A stretch of 64,000 bases of DNA, taken from the NCBI GenBank assembly GCA_022747635.1, contig JAKTNV010000002.1, positions 110,704,869 through 110,768,868 on the forward strand. The letters are read 5' to 3'. Every line of letters starts with the position of its first letter. The stretch's first letter is position 1. Below, in pieces: positions 33,405 to 46,009 of this stretch. The position numbers were made by a program, and so were the translations under genes. The stretch comes from Hetaerina americana (Eukaryota > Arthropoda > Insecta > Odonata > Calopterygidae). The notes under the pieces are model-generated. The model made no database searches and had not been told where the DNA came from. It saw nothing but the letters and a program-made list of their open reading frames with translations.

Positions 33405-35955
33405 GTTTGTTTTATTATTTTATATAACAAGTCACGGTTGAATGTCATGGTTACAAAATCCTTGTTACCTCATATGCAGAAATGTTTACACAAATATGCC
33501 ATAGCACAACCTAATACAAGGTCAACAAATAAATTAACCATAAACGAAAACAAAATTACAGAATTTATAATTGTATTCATAGATTCTGACACAAGTTATT
33601 TATGACATTGGCCAGATAAATATTGAAGATTCCATGCTACGCCAATACCGAAAAAATTTGACGATGCTATAACTTTAGGAGGCACACAATATATAAAAAG
33701 GGAACTGATCCAAAAAAGACTCGTCATACACGAATGCCAATTGCTGATTTAAAGTGCTTTGCAATTCATACAAGCGCTTATTTTATAAGCAGTTTTAAGT
33801 TGAATAAATCTCACCTAAAGGGTCGAAACTACCCGAAAGGTGGAAAATAAACAAGAAATCAATTGAAACCCTTTTGAGAAAACCCTCAAAGGGCAGTATG
33901 GTTGTCGCTATATCCATCGTTTTCACTGTAAAAACCGACAAAAAATATTATTAAAAATAGACAAGTTCAAAAGAAAAATTTATATTCTGCCTTCAATCTT
34001 ATTATATTTATTATACGCATATATTATACGCAAATGGCAATTCTATTTGCCATTTCGATGCCATGAGCATAGTTCTTCATGCTCATATTCCAGGATACAG
34101 AATTGTTAATAAGAATAATCTTATTTTAAAATCCATGATGGTTATTTTTAAACATATGCAATCACAACAACTCTTAAAAGAATAATATATTAATATATTA
34201 TATTTGAAGTAAATTAGAATTTTTCATGGGGAAAGCTTCAACATCACGCCATCAATAAGCGGTGTATTTGCACATTCCATGCCGAGCCCAGGAGGCCGTG
34301 CATTCGGCTCGTTATCCTTTATTTAACGTGGCGATTCCCCTTCAGTCCCCTCCGGTCCATCCAGGCATATTCCACGATCTCGCCCTAAATGTCGTTGACA
34401 AGTGAGTGGATGTGAACACGTATTTCCTCAATAATTTGATATTTTTATGGCAGCATTGTGGCAACCATAGTTTATGACATAAGAAAACATTATCGCCTTA
34501 GAGAGTAAGTGACGGAATGGTTCATTGCAGATTACGCTGCTTAAAATCAGAACCATAAACGCAACATTCTCGCCTCGTTCGTCATCGCGAAGACATGACA
34601 ATCAGATCAAGACGGAGCCTCTTAAATAAACAGGCTCCTAATGCAGTCTTTTTAAAATAGTACCATTCCCTGATTCAGTACAAGGAATACATATTGTAGT
34701 AAAAAGCAATATTAACCAAGTTATTTATCTGGTTCAATCGTCACAAGTTATGGCATCATAACCGCTCCATGTCTGCGAAAAAATCGTCTCTAAAGAAGTG
34801 GTAAAATACTATGGCACAGACTTGTCATTTGTAATACAGGGCAATTTACGTATAGGTAAATGCTAATTTATAGCTTGATACCTCGGCGACTATGTACGAG
34901 ACAGGGCCGAAATAAATACAATACATTACACTCGAATCCACAATATAACAAAACCCAATATCTGCAGACACTGATTTTATTTATTATCGGAATGAGGTCA
35001 ATATATGAACAAAAGTATCAATGATGGAATACCAAGGGGCGTTTTTCATCATTTAGTATCACTTAAGATTTTGCTCTTGTGTAAAATTTGTTTCCGTATG
35101 GATTATCGTAGCCCATTTCCGTATCAAAATTCCTACGGTAGACATCGTAAAACAGGAAAGGAAGAAATTTCAATCTTACATAGTTGTCTCAAGGTATTGG
35201 AAGAGAACGGGAATCCGCACAGCACGTCACACATCAAATCAACTTATCATTCGACACATCAATAATTAAAAACCATTTTCAAAACCTGACTCGGGTAAAA
35301 GGCAGGACTGATGGTGGAGTCATTGTATTCCCTTATCGCAGCAAATACATATCTAATTTAAAATATGCGGTACAACTTTATAAGGAATATGAATGCAGGC
35401 GTCAGCATTTAAATAGGCATACTATAGTTCACCTCGTGACATCACATTGGTATATACCTATAGGTGCATAAGTCAATGCAATACAAACTACGAATCGATT
35501 ATCTGGAGATAATATTCATATAATCAATCACTGTAATCACAACATCAGGGACGTGGGTAGCCCACAAGTAGCGAGCCTCCTTGTAGAGAGGAAGGTCGTT
35601 AGATTCTTGTGGCCAGCGAAGGTTTTTCAGCTTTAACTTTCGGTAAAGGTTTTCCGCAATGGGACCAAAGCAAAACCATGCTTTTTCTGAACGAGGCAAC
35701 GAGAGACAAATGAGCTTATAAAAAAGCAACCGTGAACCCATGGTGATGGGCAATAGTATCGCCATTAGGCAGTGCTGAGGCAGGGCGAGAGGGTTGGCCC
35801 GGCTTCATCTGCCACAGCTGCGGGCGTGACCTAAGTTCACGGTATCGGCCGCAGTATTGCGATGTTGAGGGCAACGGGAAACAACGTCTTCGTCCGTAGA
35901 ATATGCAGCTTAGCCTTACATTCAAATATAATGCAATGGAAAGATTTAGGCTGCA
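33405..35955. repeat. ~2.55 kb repeat R, copy 1
   Basis: Closely matches 39637-42190 along its length, with small indels and scattered substitutions. It contains the module at 34258-34372 and, near its right end, an 88-codon minus-strand ORF at 35765-35499. The ORF is preserved in the copies at 41999-41733 and 44724-44458, but most differences change the residue, so I do not call it a gene. No inverted termini or polymerase/transposase motifs are visible. Type of element unknown. Confidence 0.7.
34258..34372. repeat. Conserved ~110 bp GC-richer module
   Basis: gtatttgcacattccatgcc, ggaggccgtgca and ggctcgttatcctttattta sit inside repeat R here and at 40498-40612. The same block is also at 43069-43190 and 45809-45930, where the surrounding sequence is unrelated. 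Confidence 0.75.
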
Positions 35956-36030
35956 GTAAAATTTTACCAGTAATATGATGAGACAGTTCTTAACGGGTAT
36001 GTCGTAGTTTTCCACTGAAAACGCATGTAC
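35956..36030 (+). repeat. Short piece of the 5S-flank repeat
   Basis: caaaattttaccag...taatatgatgag, then ttaacgggtatgtcgtagtt matches 52952-53020 and 63593-63655. In those copies it lies ~130 bp beyond the point where copy 1 breaks off at 33313. Repeat R plus L therefore seems to interrupt flank copy 1. Confidence 0.6.
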
Positions 36031-36218
36031 GAAAAACCTTCAAAGTTAGTAGACAGGTCCAAAATTCAGAATCTACATTATTTGGTAGAGAGAGCTCGCG
36101 ACCATCTGTGCTGTAAAAAGATATCGGAAATAATAATGTCTTGTAATTAAAGCGCGACCGCCTTTCCCAATGCCTACACATAGTGAAAGGGCGCTACACG
36201 AGATTCACCTATTGTAGT

Positions 36219-36725
36219 ACTCTAGGAATTTTGTGAATTAGAAAAAATATAGCGGATACCAACTATTTCATGCACTCCCATGATTGCAAAACTAATGAAT
36301 TGTTGTTATATATTACCTTAATCTACTTTTGCTATTAGCTTTAGCATGTATGAGGATTTGATAGTTGCATTCCAGACGAATGGAAAAAAGAAAAAAAAGG
36401 CAAAGAATACTGGCTCAGTGGAGAAAAATATTCTGTTTTTATTCTTGATTCCATTTATGGTTCACTATTATCTTTTCTAAACTGATTTTCAATATTAATT
36501 ACAAGAACGAATTCTGAGTACACTATTACGAATTCGCCATTCGGTTTTCATTTGTACTTCATTGGATTCATTCTATGTGCATGTGCATTCACGATATGTG
36601 AATGAGATATTTACCGCTCTTCATTCAGTCTACATTAATTGTTACCATATTGTATTTTTAACGAGGTCAATTTAACATTGTGCATGTTAAATTATTAAGA
36701 CCTAACGAGTATAAGGAATGAGTAA
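36219..36725 (+). repeat. Direct repeats L ... T (second occurrence)
   Basis: L at 36219-36280 and T at 36696-36725, identical to the copies at 33343-33404 and 33314-33343 but in reversed order. The intervening 415 bp is AT-rich with no ORF. Confidence 0.8.
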
Positions 36726-36949
36726 TTTAATAGTGACATCAATGTATTTTTAATTGAGTTTTAATTTGGCGAAGAGGAAGAATTAAAAAAACGTCCGCTC
36801 CCGGCACTTGTTTTCGTCACTGTGCCAACCAGCGCGCAACCAGATATTACTTGTAGTCCAGAAACACTTTGATGAATCACATTAATTACGCTATTCTACA
36901 CTTCCGATTCATAAATTCTTGGTTTTTTTAATTTAATATTGTGACAAAG

Positions 36950-37330
36950 AATACTTATAACACCGTTGACACCATTACGTTCTATTTTGTTGGATTTAAT
37001 TTTTTGCGTTGAAGCCTAAGGGCATTGCTAATTTTCAAGGAAAAATTGAAAAAATGGCAGATTTGCCTTCTTAAAATCCTAAATGTTTAATCTACAACAG
37101 AAGGAGGACAGTTTATGGCTAAAAATGTGAAATATTGGCGGATTTTTAGTCCAGAAAAATTTTAATGCATCAAATTATATAAGCTACTGTACCCTTTCGG
37201 CTAATAAAAATCTGTTTTTTTTAATTTACATGCTAACAATGAAAACTTATAACACCGTTGACACCATATCGTTCAGTTTTTTAGGATTTATTTTTTTGCG
37301 TTGAAGCCAAAGACCAAAGGTATTGCTGAA
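36950..37330 (+). repeat. Direct repeat, ~290 bp apart
   Basis: cttataacaccgttgacacc, then ttttttgcgttgaagcc and attgct, occurs at about 36955-37030 and again at 37247-37325. It borders the tRNA-like array and may belong to the same tandem structure. Confidence 0.65.
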
Positions 37331-37419
37331 GATCCATCGAATATAAATAAAACTAAACTTTTGAAAGCTTTGAAAGAAAGAAAAATTACAACTTAAATAC
37401 AAACGCTGCTTCAAAATGT

Positions 37420-39040
37420 GGTGGCTCGTTGTTCGGATGGTTAGGGCATTGGATGAATATTCCGAAGGTCACAAGGTCGATGTACAGTGAAAGAAATTTT
37501 TTCCAACAGGTTTTATGAAAAATTTCCATTACGTGAATTTTTTTTTATTTTTTAAAAACATTAACTCGAAATAAAAAGCTTTTCAGTTATGCATAGATCT
37601 TTAAAGATTGTTTTCTGAGGATTTTTAGGTAGTAATGTTTTTGGATAGATGAGGTTTTGGATTGAAAATCTGAAGAACCGTCGAATAAATAAAATTAGGC
37701 ATTATGAAAAGTGAAAACTACTTACATAAGTGAGGACTCGTTTGTAGGGTGGTTTAAGCATTGTATTGATAACCCGAACGTCCCCATTTCTATTTCCGGA
37801 AAAGAAAATTTTTCTTATCTTTATTTTAAAGTTTTTTCCATAAAAATTTTCTTAATATTATGAAATGTTTCAATTAAATGCTAGTTTTTAATGTTTAAAA
37901 ACGTTTTCTCGAAAAAAGGTCTTTTCCTATGAATAGATATTTGGAGATTAATTTCCGAGGATTTTAAGCTATTCATTTGTGGGTTGATGAGGTATTGGAT
38001 GATAACCTCAAGATCCGTCGATCAAAAAAACAAAGGAATTTGATGAGCAAATGAACTTTAAATATAAAAACTTCATCAAAGAATTCTTGGGGCTCCTTGT
38101 TAGTGTGGTTGAGGCGTTAAAATAATAACCCAAAGATCTTAGATTCACTTCCCGTAGAATAAATTATATTTATATTAATTTTTAAATTTCTCAAAATAGT
38201 TTTTTTCAAAATCGTAAAGTGCTAAAAGTAAAAGTTACTTTTTTATTTTTAAAAAGTTTCTCAAATTTTGTTTGCTACGAATTGATCGTTATAGATTATT
38301 TTTTGAGGTTTTCAAGGTATAATTAGTTGGGATGATGAGGAATATGATTGATGACCTCAAGATCCTTCGAATAAATAAACCAGACGATTTAATAGTAGAG
38401 GGGTTGGATAGATAACCCTAAGGTCCCCAGTCAAATATCAGGGATATAAAATTTTTCATTTCTGAATTTGAAGTTTTTTTACATAAAAATCTTTCTTTTT
38501 CAAAAAAACATGAAATTTTAACAATAAATGCTATTTTTTATTCTATAAAATATTTCCTCGAAAAAAATGGTCTTTTGCTTCGAAAAGATATTTATAAATT
38601 GTTTTTCGAGGATTATTAGGTAGCAATTTGTGATGCGATGAATTTTTGGATTGATAACCCGAAATTCCATCGATTTAACAAATCAGAAGATTTAATAAAG
38701 TAAGCACAACTTAAGAATAAAAAAACGATCGTTGGATGGTGGGGACTCGAAGGTAGGTAGGGTGGTCATGGCGTTGGTTTAATAACACGAAGATCCCAAG
38801 TTTTAATGCCTTTTGAGAATATTCCTTAATTTTATTTTATAATTTCTGTCCATATAACATTTCTTAACATTATGAACAATTGATATTAAACGTTTTTTTA
38901 AATTTTAACAAATTTTTACAAATTATGACATTGAAAAAAAAAGGTTTCTTGCTATTTGAGGATCTATTTATATTATCACAATGATTTTAAACCAGTGATT
39001 GGTAGCTTGGGGAATTTTTGATTGATAACCAAACATGCTG
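37420..39040 (+). repeat. Degenerate tandem array of tRNA-like modules (~330 bp units)
   Basis: About five units starting near 37427, 37737, 38092, 38400 and 38748. Each begins with a tRNA-like segment: a D-arm-like ggtggtt-aggcatt and an anticodon-arm-like ttgataacccgaagGTCC. A T-rich middle with ttttctcgaaaaaa-gtctttt follows, then a second tRNA-like segment (gatgaggtattggat, ataacctcaagatcc). The anticodon-arm sequence resembles tRNA-Ile. Cloverleaf pairing is degraded and no unit looks like a working tRNA gene. Confidence 0.55.
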
Positions 39041-39636
39041 GATGTTTTCATTTTATTTTCTTCTGTATTTTGACACTACAATTATAACATGTTACAATTT
39101 AATCTTGTTGAAAATATGCTTCAATTGTCATGATAATTTGTTGTCTAATAGTTTATATTTTTTACCGAAGTGTTTAAACTTTTGTGCTACTTTTGAGCAT
39201 TTTCATCACTGCTATCACATGCTATGAGAAGTGTAAAGGAGACTCAGACTTTTGTCAATTAATCTACTAAGCATGACACATTTATCTGGCAAAACAGTGG
39301 GAATCAAATCTCAGTGCATCTATTAATTAATACAGTAAGAAGTAATTTTTGAACCTTAAAATATGTATACTATATATCTGTTGAATATCCGGAATATTTT
39401 GCTATTTTTTATACTCTTTAGTATGCCATTCATGAGCAACAAATCGTTCATGAACATTTACAAAAATCTGAAAGCAGGGTAAGAAAATAGAGAATTTTTT
39501 TTTCATTAAATTGAATTTATTATCATTCCATTCTATCGTAAACATTTACAGATACTTTTATTTAAACAATTGGAAAGATGATTTGGCATAAACAACCAAT
39601 TTATAAAAACAGCTAATAAACACTGCAACAATCCCA
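39041..39636. other. AT-rich, nothing recognised
   Basis: No gene or repeat shared with the rest of the window is visible between the tRNA-like array and repeat R copy 2. Confidence 0.4.
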
Positions 39637-42190
39637 GAAAATATTTTAATTATTTTATATTCCAACAAGTCACGGTTAAGTGTCATGGTGACAAAATCCT
39701 TGTTTCCTTATATGCACACATTTTTACACAAATATGCCACAGCACAACCTAATACAAGGTCAACAAATAAATTAACCATAAACGAAAACAAAATTACAGA
39801 ATTTATAATTGTATTCATAGATTCTGACACAAGTTATTTATGACATTGCCCAGATAAATATTGAAGATTCCATGCTACGCCAATACCGAAAAAAATTCAC
39901 GATGCTATAACTTTAGGAGACACACAATGTATATAAAATGAACTGATCCAAAAAGGCCTCATTATACACGAAGGCCAATAGCTGATTTCAAGTGCGTTGC
40001 AATTCATACAAGCGCTTATAAAATAAGCGCTTGTATAAGTTGCATCAATTTCACCCAAAGCGCCGAAACTGTACCCGAAAGGTGGAAAATAAACAAGAAA
40101 TCAATATACCCTTTTGAGAAAACCCTCAAAGGGCAGTATGGTTGTCGCTATATCCATCGTTCTCACTGTAAAAACCGACAAAAAATATTATTAAAAATAA
40201 ACAAGGTCAAAAGAAAAGTATATATTCTGCCTTCAATCTTATAATATTTATTATACGCATATATTGGCAAATGGCAATTCTATTTGCCATTTCGATGCCA
40301 TGAGCATTGTTCTTCATGCACATATTCCAGTATACAGAATTGTTAATAAGAATAAACTTATTTTAAAATACATGATGGCAATTTTTAAACATATGCAATC
40401 ACAAACACACTAAAAAGAATAATATATTAATATATTATATTTTAAGTAAATAAGAATTTTTCATGAGGAAAGCTTCAACATCACGCCATCAATAGGCGGT
40501 GTATTTGCACATTCCATGCCGAGCCCAGGAGGCCGTGCATTCGGCTCGTTATCCTTTATTTAACGTGGCGATTCCCCTTCAGTCCCCTCCGGTCCATCCA
40601 GGCATATTCCACGATCTCGCCCTAAATGTCGTTGACAAGTGAGTGGATGTGAACACGTATTTCCTCAATAATTTGATATTTCTATGGCAGCATTGTGGCA
40701 ACCATAGTTTATGACATAAGAAAACATTATCGCCTTAGAGAGTAAGTGACGGAATGGTTCATTGCAGATTACGCTGCTTAAAATCAGAACCATAAACGCA
40801 ACATTCTCGCCTCGTTCGTCATCGCGAAGACATGACAATCAGATCAAGACGGAGCCTCTTAAATAAACAGGCTCCTAATGCAGTCTTTTTATAATAGTAC
40901 CATTCCCTGATTCAGTACAAGGAATACATATTGTAGTAAAAAGCAATATTAACCAAGTTATTTATCTGGTTCAATCGTCACAAGTTATGGCATCATAACC
41001 GCTCCATGTCTGCGAAAAAATCGTCTCTAAAGAAGTGGTAAAATACTATGGCACAGACTTGTCATTTGTAATACAGGGCAATTTACGTATAGGTAAATGC
41101 TAATTTATAGCTTGATACCTCGGCGACTATGTACGAGACAGGGCCGAAATAAATACAATACATTACACTCGAATCCACAATATAACAAAACCCAATATCT
41201 GCAGACACTGATTTTATTTATTATCGGAATGAGGTCATATGAACAAAAGTATCAATGATGGAATACCAAGGGGCGTTTTTCATCATTTAGTATCACTTAA
41301 GATTTTGCTCTTGTGTAAAATTTGTTTCCGTATGGATTATCGTAGCCCATTTCCGTATCAAAATTCCTAAGGTAGACATCGTAAAACAGAAAAGGAAGAA
41401 ATTTTAATCTTACATAGCTCTGTCAAGGTATTGGAAGAGAACAGGAATCCGCACTGCACGTCACACATCACATCAACTTATCATTCGACACATCAATAAT
41501 TAAAAACCATTTTCGAAACCTGACTCCGGTAAAAGGCAGGACTGATGGTTGAGTCATTGTATTCCCTTATCGCAGCAAATATATATCTAATTTAAAATAT
41601 GCGGTACAACTTTATAAGGAATATGAATGCAGGCGTCAGCATTTAAATAGGTATACTATAGTTCACCTCGCGACATCACATTGGTATATACCTATAGGTG
41701 CATAAGTCAATGCAATACAAACTACGAATCGATTATCTGAAGAAAATATTCATATAATCAATTTGTGTAATCACAACATCAGGGACGTGGGTAGCCGACA
41801 AGTAGCGAGCCTCCTTGTAGAGAGGAAGGTCGTTCGATTCTTGCGGCCAGCGAAGGTTTTTCAGCTTTAATTTCCGGTAGAGGTTTTCCGCAACGGGACC
41901 AAAGCAAAACCATGCTTTTTCGGAAGGAGGAAACGAGAAACAAATGAGCTTATAAAAAAGCACCGGTGAACCCATGGTGATGGGCAATAGTATCACCATT
42001 AGGCAGTGATGAGGCAGGGCGAGAGGGTTGGCCCGGCTTCATCTGCCACAGCTGCGGGCGTGAGATAAGTTCACGGTATCGGCCGCAGTATTGCGATGTT
42101 GAGGGCAACGGGAAACAACGTCTTCGTCCGTAGAATGTGCAGCTTAGCCTTACATTCAAATATAATGCAATGGAAAGATTTGGGCTGCAG
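39637..42190. repeat. ~2.55 kb repeat R, copy 2
   Basis: Matches copy 1 (33405-35955) from tattttatat-aacaagtcacgg at the left to the aatgcaatggaaagatt and gctgcagtaaaat sequence at the right. Beyond that point copies 2 and 3 share a further ~1 kb that copy 1 lacks. Confidence 0.75.
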
Positions 42191-43261
42191 TAAAATATCT
42201 TAGGATTGAAATACATAAGATTGTTAGGCGATAAACTTAGAAATATCTCGACATCGTTGTTTTGAAACATTGCATTTTATTCAACTTTTCCTTTCAATAC
42301 GGAAAATGTCCACTGCGACCAATGGAACCCATTACCATTGGTTTCAAACAGACTAACTTCGACGAAGTGCACAATGTTCTATCTACGTATATTTCTATTA
42401 AATATAATTCTTCCATTCATCATAAAATTTAAGTCTATGAACAAATTACGCCTTAAAACACACAGCATAGTAAAAAACACAGCATCATTTTGGAAAATTT
42501 ATTGTTATATGAAAAAAATAGTAGTGTCCTTGCAAAGTATCCGCAAGGTAGAAAATAATAATCCATCGACTCTCAATTCGACCACAATCATGAACGAAAG
42601 TTACGAAACCGCAAAATAAGGTAGTCAGTAGAAAAGAATGAGGCAGAGGAATACATTAAAATAGGAAATCCGTCTATTCGGTGCTGCATACCTTATAAGC
42701 TAGAGCTGATTCGTATACATTCGTATGTACACGGACGTATACACCAAAAATTTTCTATTTTGGACCCAGTTATTCTCAGTGATCCAAACCTTTGTAAATT
42801 ATACATGCATTGACCTCCGACAATTATAAAATAAATGTTCTCAAATCGTTTACTAATTAATAAATAAGTATTTGATACTTAAATTTTTGATGCCTGGAGT
42901 AGTAACAATTTTTTAAAAAATAACACATTTAAGTTTACATTACAATATTCAAAATCATCCACAAACTTATTTGTTCAACTTAATAAATTTGAAATCATAT
43001 GGGTTACCTGTGAGGAGAGCGGATTTGCAAATTGCAATAGGTTAGTGACCAAGGAATCTTAGACTACTGTATTTGCACATTCCATGCCGAGCCCAGGAGG
43101 CCGTGCAATCGGCTCGTTATCCTTTATTTAACGTGGCGATTCCCCTTGGGTCCCCTCCGGGCTCCCTCCAGGCCTATACTCCACGATACTCCACCTGTAA
43201 AGGAATGGGGTCAAAACAAAAAAATTATTAACACTGCCCCAAATATAAATCGCGAAAAATC
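42191..43261. repeat. Repeat R tail, first tandem copy
   Basis: Matches 44920-46000 almost base for base (offset 2725, becoming 2740 after small indels). It contains AT-rich sequence, then the conserved block at 43069-43190, and leads into 216 bp satellite units. The small ORFs here (e.g. 42338-42619) differ between copies by frameshifts and are not genes. Confidence 0.75.
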
Positions 43262-43725
43262 CCACGGCGGGAGCCTTAAGGGCCCTAACTACGCAACGAT
43301 TTGCACCCTGGGTGCCTATCTAAAACACACGACCTAATCGTTGCCACTTTTCCATCGGAGGAAGTATTTTCTTCTCTCTTCTTTCTTCCCATCCAAAGAC
43401 TTCTTTCTTGATGGTACCTGGGGAGAAAACGGATTAGCACAAATATATAGCAATGCCCAAAATATAAATCGCGCGAAATCCCACAGCGGGAGCCTGAAGA
43501 ACCCTATCTGCGCAATTTGTGCACATGGATGCCTATTGAAAACACAACCTAAACGTTACTATATTTCCTATTACCATCGGAGGAAGTCTTTCCTCTCTCT
43601 TCCTTCTTGTCACAAAGGTATTTTCTTGGGGGTACCTGTGGAGAGAGTGGATTTGTACACATTGAAAATACTACTCCACCAAAACCTCGTTAATTACTAC
43701 GGAGGGAGCCTGAAGGACCATTAGA
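43262..43725. repeat. Two diverged 216 bp satellite units, first array
   Basis: gcaccctgggtgcctatcta at 43303, with a degenerate counterpart 217 bp later at 43520. The pattern is the same as in the larger array at 46010-47770, with more substitutions. Confidence 0.75.
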
Positions 43726-43730
43726 AAATA

Positions 43731-46000
43731 GTACCATTCCCTTGATTCAGTACAGAGAATATTCTTTGAAGTAAAAACCATTATTACTTATGGCATCTTA
43801 ACCGCTCCGTGTATTTTAAAAAATCGTCTGTAAAGAAGTGTTAAATACTATTGTACAGACTATATAAGTATTGATTTTTCACTTTTATCACATGGCAATT
43901 TACGTGTAGTTAAATGCTAAATTAAAGCTTGATACCTTAGCGACTACGTAAGACACAAGTCCAAAATACATACAATACATTACACTAGTGAGCAATTTAA
44001 CAAAACCCAATATCTGCAGACATTGACAAGTCCAAAATAAACACAATACATCACACTCGAACGAACAAATTAACAAAACCCAATATCTGCAGACGTTGAT
44101 ATGTTCTTTATTTTATATCGAAATCAGGTCAATATATGCACAAAATTATCAATGATGGAATTACAAGGGGCGTTTTTACATCATTTAGTGTCACTTTAGA
44201 TTTTGCTATAGTGTAAAATGTTTCCGGGTGGATTATCGTCACCGATTACTTTATTACAATTCCTACGGTGGACATCGTAAAACAGGATAGGAAGAAACTT
44301 CAAAATTACATAGTTCTGTCAAGGTATTGGAATAGAACGGGAATCCACACTGCACGTAGATATGCATTTTAATAGATATAATATAGTTTACCTCGCGAAA
44401 TCGCATTTATAGTTACCTATAGGTGCATAAGTCAATGCAATACCAACTACGAATCTATTATCTGGAGATAATATTCGTATAATCAATCGCTGTAATCACA
44501 ACATCAGGGACGTGGGTAGCCCACAAGTAGCGAGCCTCCTTGTAGAGAGGAAGGTCGTTCGATTCTTGTGGCCAGCGAACGTTTTTCAGCTTTAATTTTC
44601 GGTAAAGGTTTTCCGGAACGGGACCAAAGCAAAACCATGCTTTTTCTGAACGAGGCAACGAGAGACAAATGAGCTTATAAAAAAGCAACCGTGAACCCAT
44701 GGTGATGGGCAATAGTATCGCCATTAGGCAGTGCTGAGGCAGGGCGAGAGGGTTGGCCCGGCTTCATCTGCCACAGCTGCGGGCGTGACCTAAGTTCACG
44801 GTATCGGCCGCAGTATTGCGATGTTGAGGGCAACGGGAAACAACGTCTTCGTCCGTAGAATATGCAGCTTTGCTTTAAATTCAAATATAATGCAATGGAA
44901 AGATTTGGGCTGCAGTGAAATATCTTAGGATTGAAATACATAAGATGGTTAAGCGAAAAACTTAGAAATATCTCGACATCGTTGTTTTGAAACATTGCAT
45001 TTTATTCAACTTTTCCTTTCAATACGGAAAATGTCCACTGCGACCAATGGAACCCATTACCATTGGTTTCAAACAGACTAACTTCGACGAAGTGCACGAT
45101 GTTCTATTTACGTATATTTCTATTAAATATAATTCTTCCATTCATCATAAAATTTAAGTCTATGAACAAATTACGCCTTAAAACACACAGCATAGTAAAA
45201 AACACAGCATCATTTTGGAAAATTTATTGTTATATGAAAAAATAGTAGTGTCCTTGCAAAGCATCCCAAGGCAGAAAATAATAATCCATCGACTCTCAAT
45301 TCGACCACAATCATGAACGAAAGTTAGGAAAACGCAAAATGAGGCAGTCAGTAGAAAAGGATGAGGCAGAGGAATACGTTAAAATAGGAAATACGTCTAT
45401 TCGGTGCTGCATACCTTACAAGCTAAAACTGAAAAAAACTTTTCACTCATTCGTATACATTCGTATGTACACGGACGTATACACCAAAAATTTTCTATTT
45501 TGGACCCAGTTATTCTCAGTGATCCAAACCTTTGTAAATTATACATGCATTGACCTCCGACAATTATAAAATAAATGTTCTCAAATCGTTTACTAATTAA
45601 TAAATAAGTATTTGATACTTAAATTTTTGATGCCTGGAGTAGTAACAATTTTTAAAAAAATAACACATTTAAGTTTACATTACAATATTCAAAATCATCC
45701 ACAAACTTATTTGTTCAACTTAATAAATTTGAAATCATATGGGTTACCTGTGAGGAGAGCGGATTTGCAAATTGCAATAGGTTAGTGACCAAGGAATCTT
45801 AGACTACTGTATTTGCACATTCCATGCCGAGCCCAGGAGGCCGTGCAATCGGCTCGTTATCCTTTATTTAACGTGGCGATTCCCCTTGGGTCCCCTCCGG
45901 GCTCCCTTCAGGCCTATACTCCACGATACTCCACCTGTAAAGAGACGGGGTCAAAACAAAAAAATTATTAACACTGCCCCAAATATAAATCGCGAAAAAT
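43731..46000. repeat. Repeat R, copy 3 (partial) and its tail
   Basis: Begins accattccc-tgattcagtac, which corresponds to 34666 in copy 1 and 40905 in copy 2, so it lacks the left ~1.2 kb. It is internally rearranged with a short direct repeat at about 43990-44100. From 44430 to 46000 it is close to 41705-43261. Copies 2 and 3 are therefore a tandem with a period near 2.75 kb. Confidence 0.72.
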
Positions 46001-46009
46001 CCCACGGCG

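Noticed and set aside
37420..39040. Functional tRNA genes
   Set aside because: Modules resemble tRNA arms, but acceptor stems and T arms are not intact in any unit.
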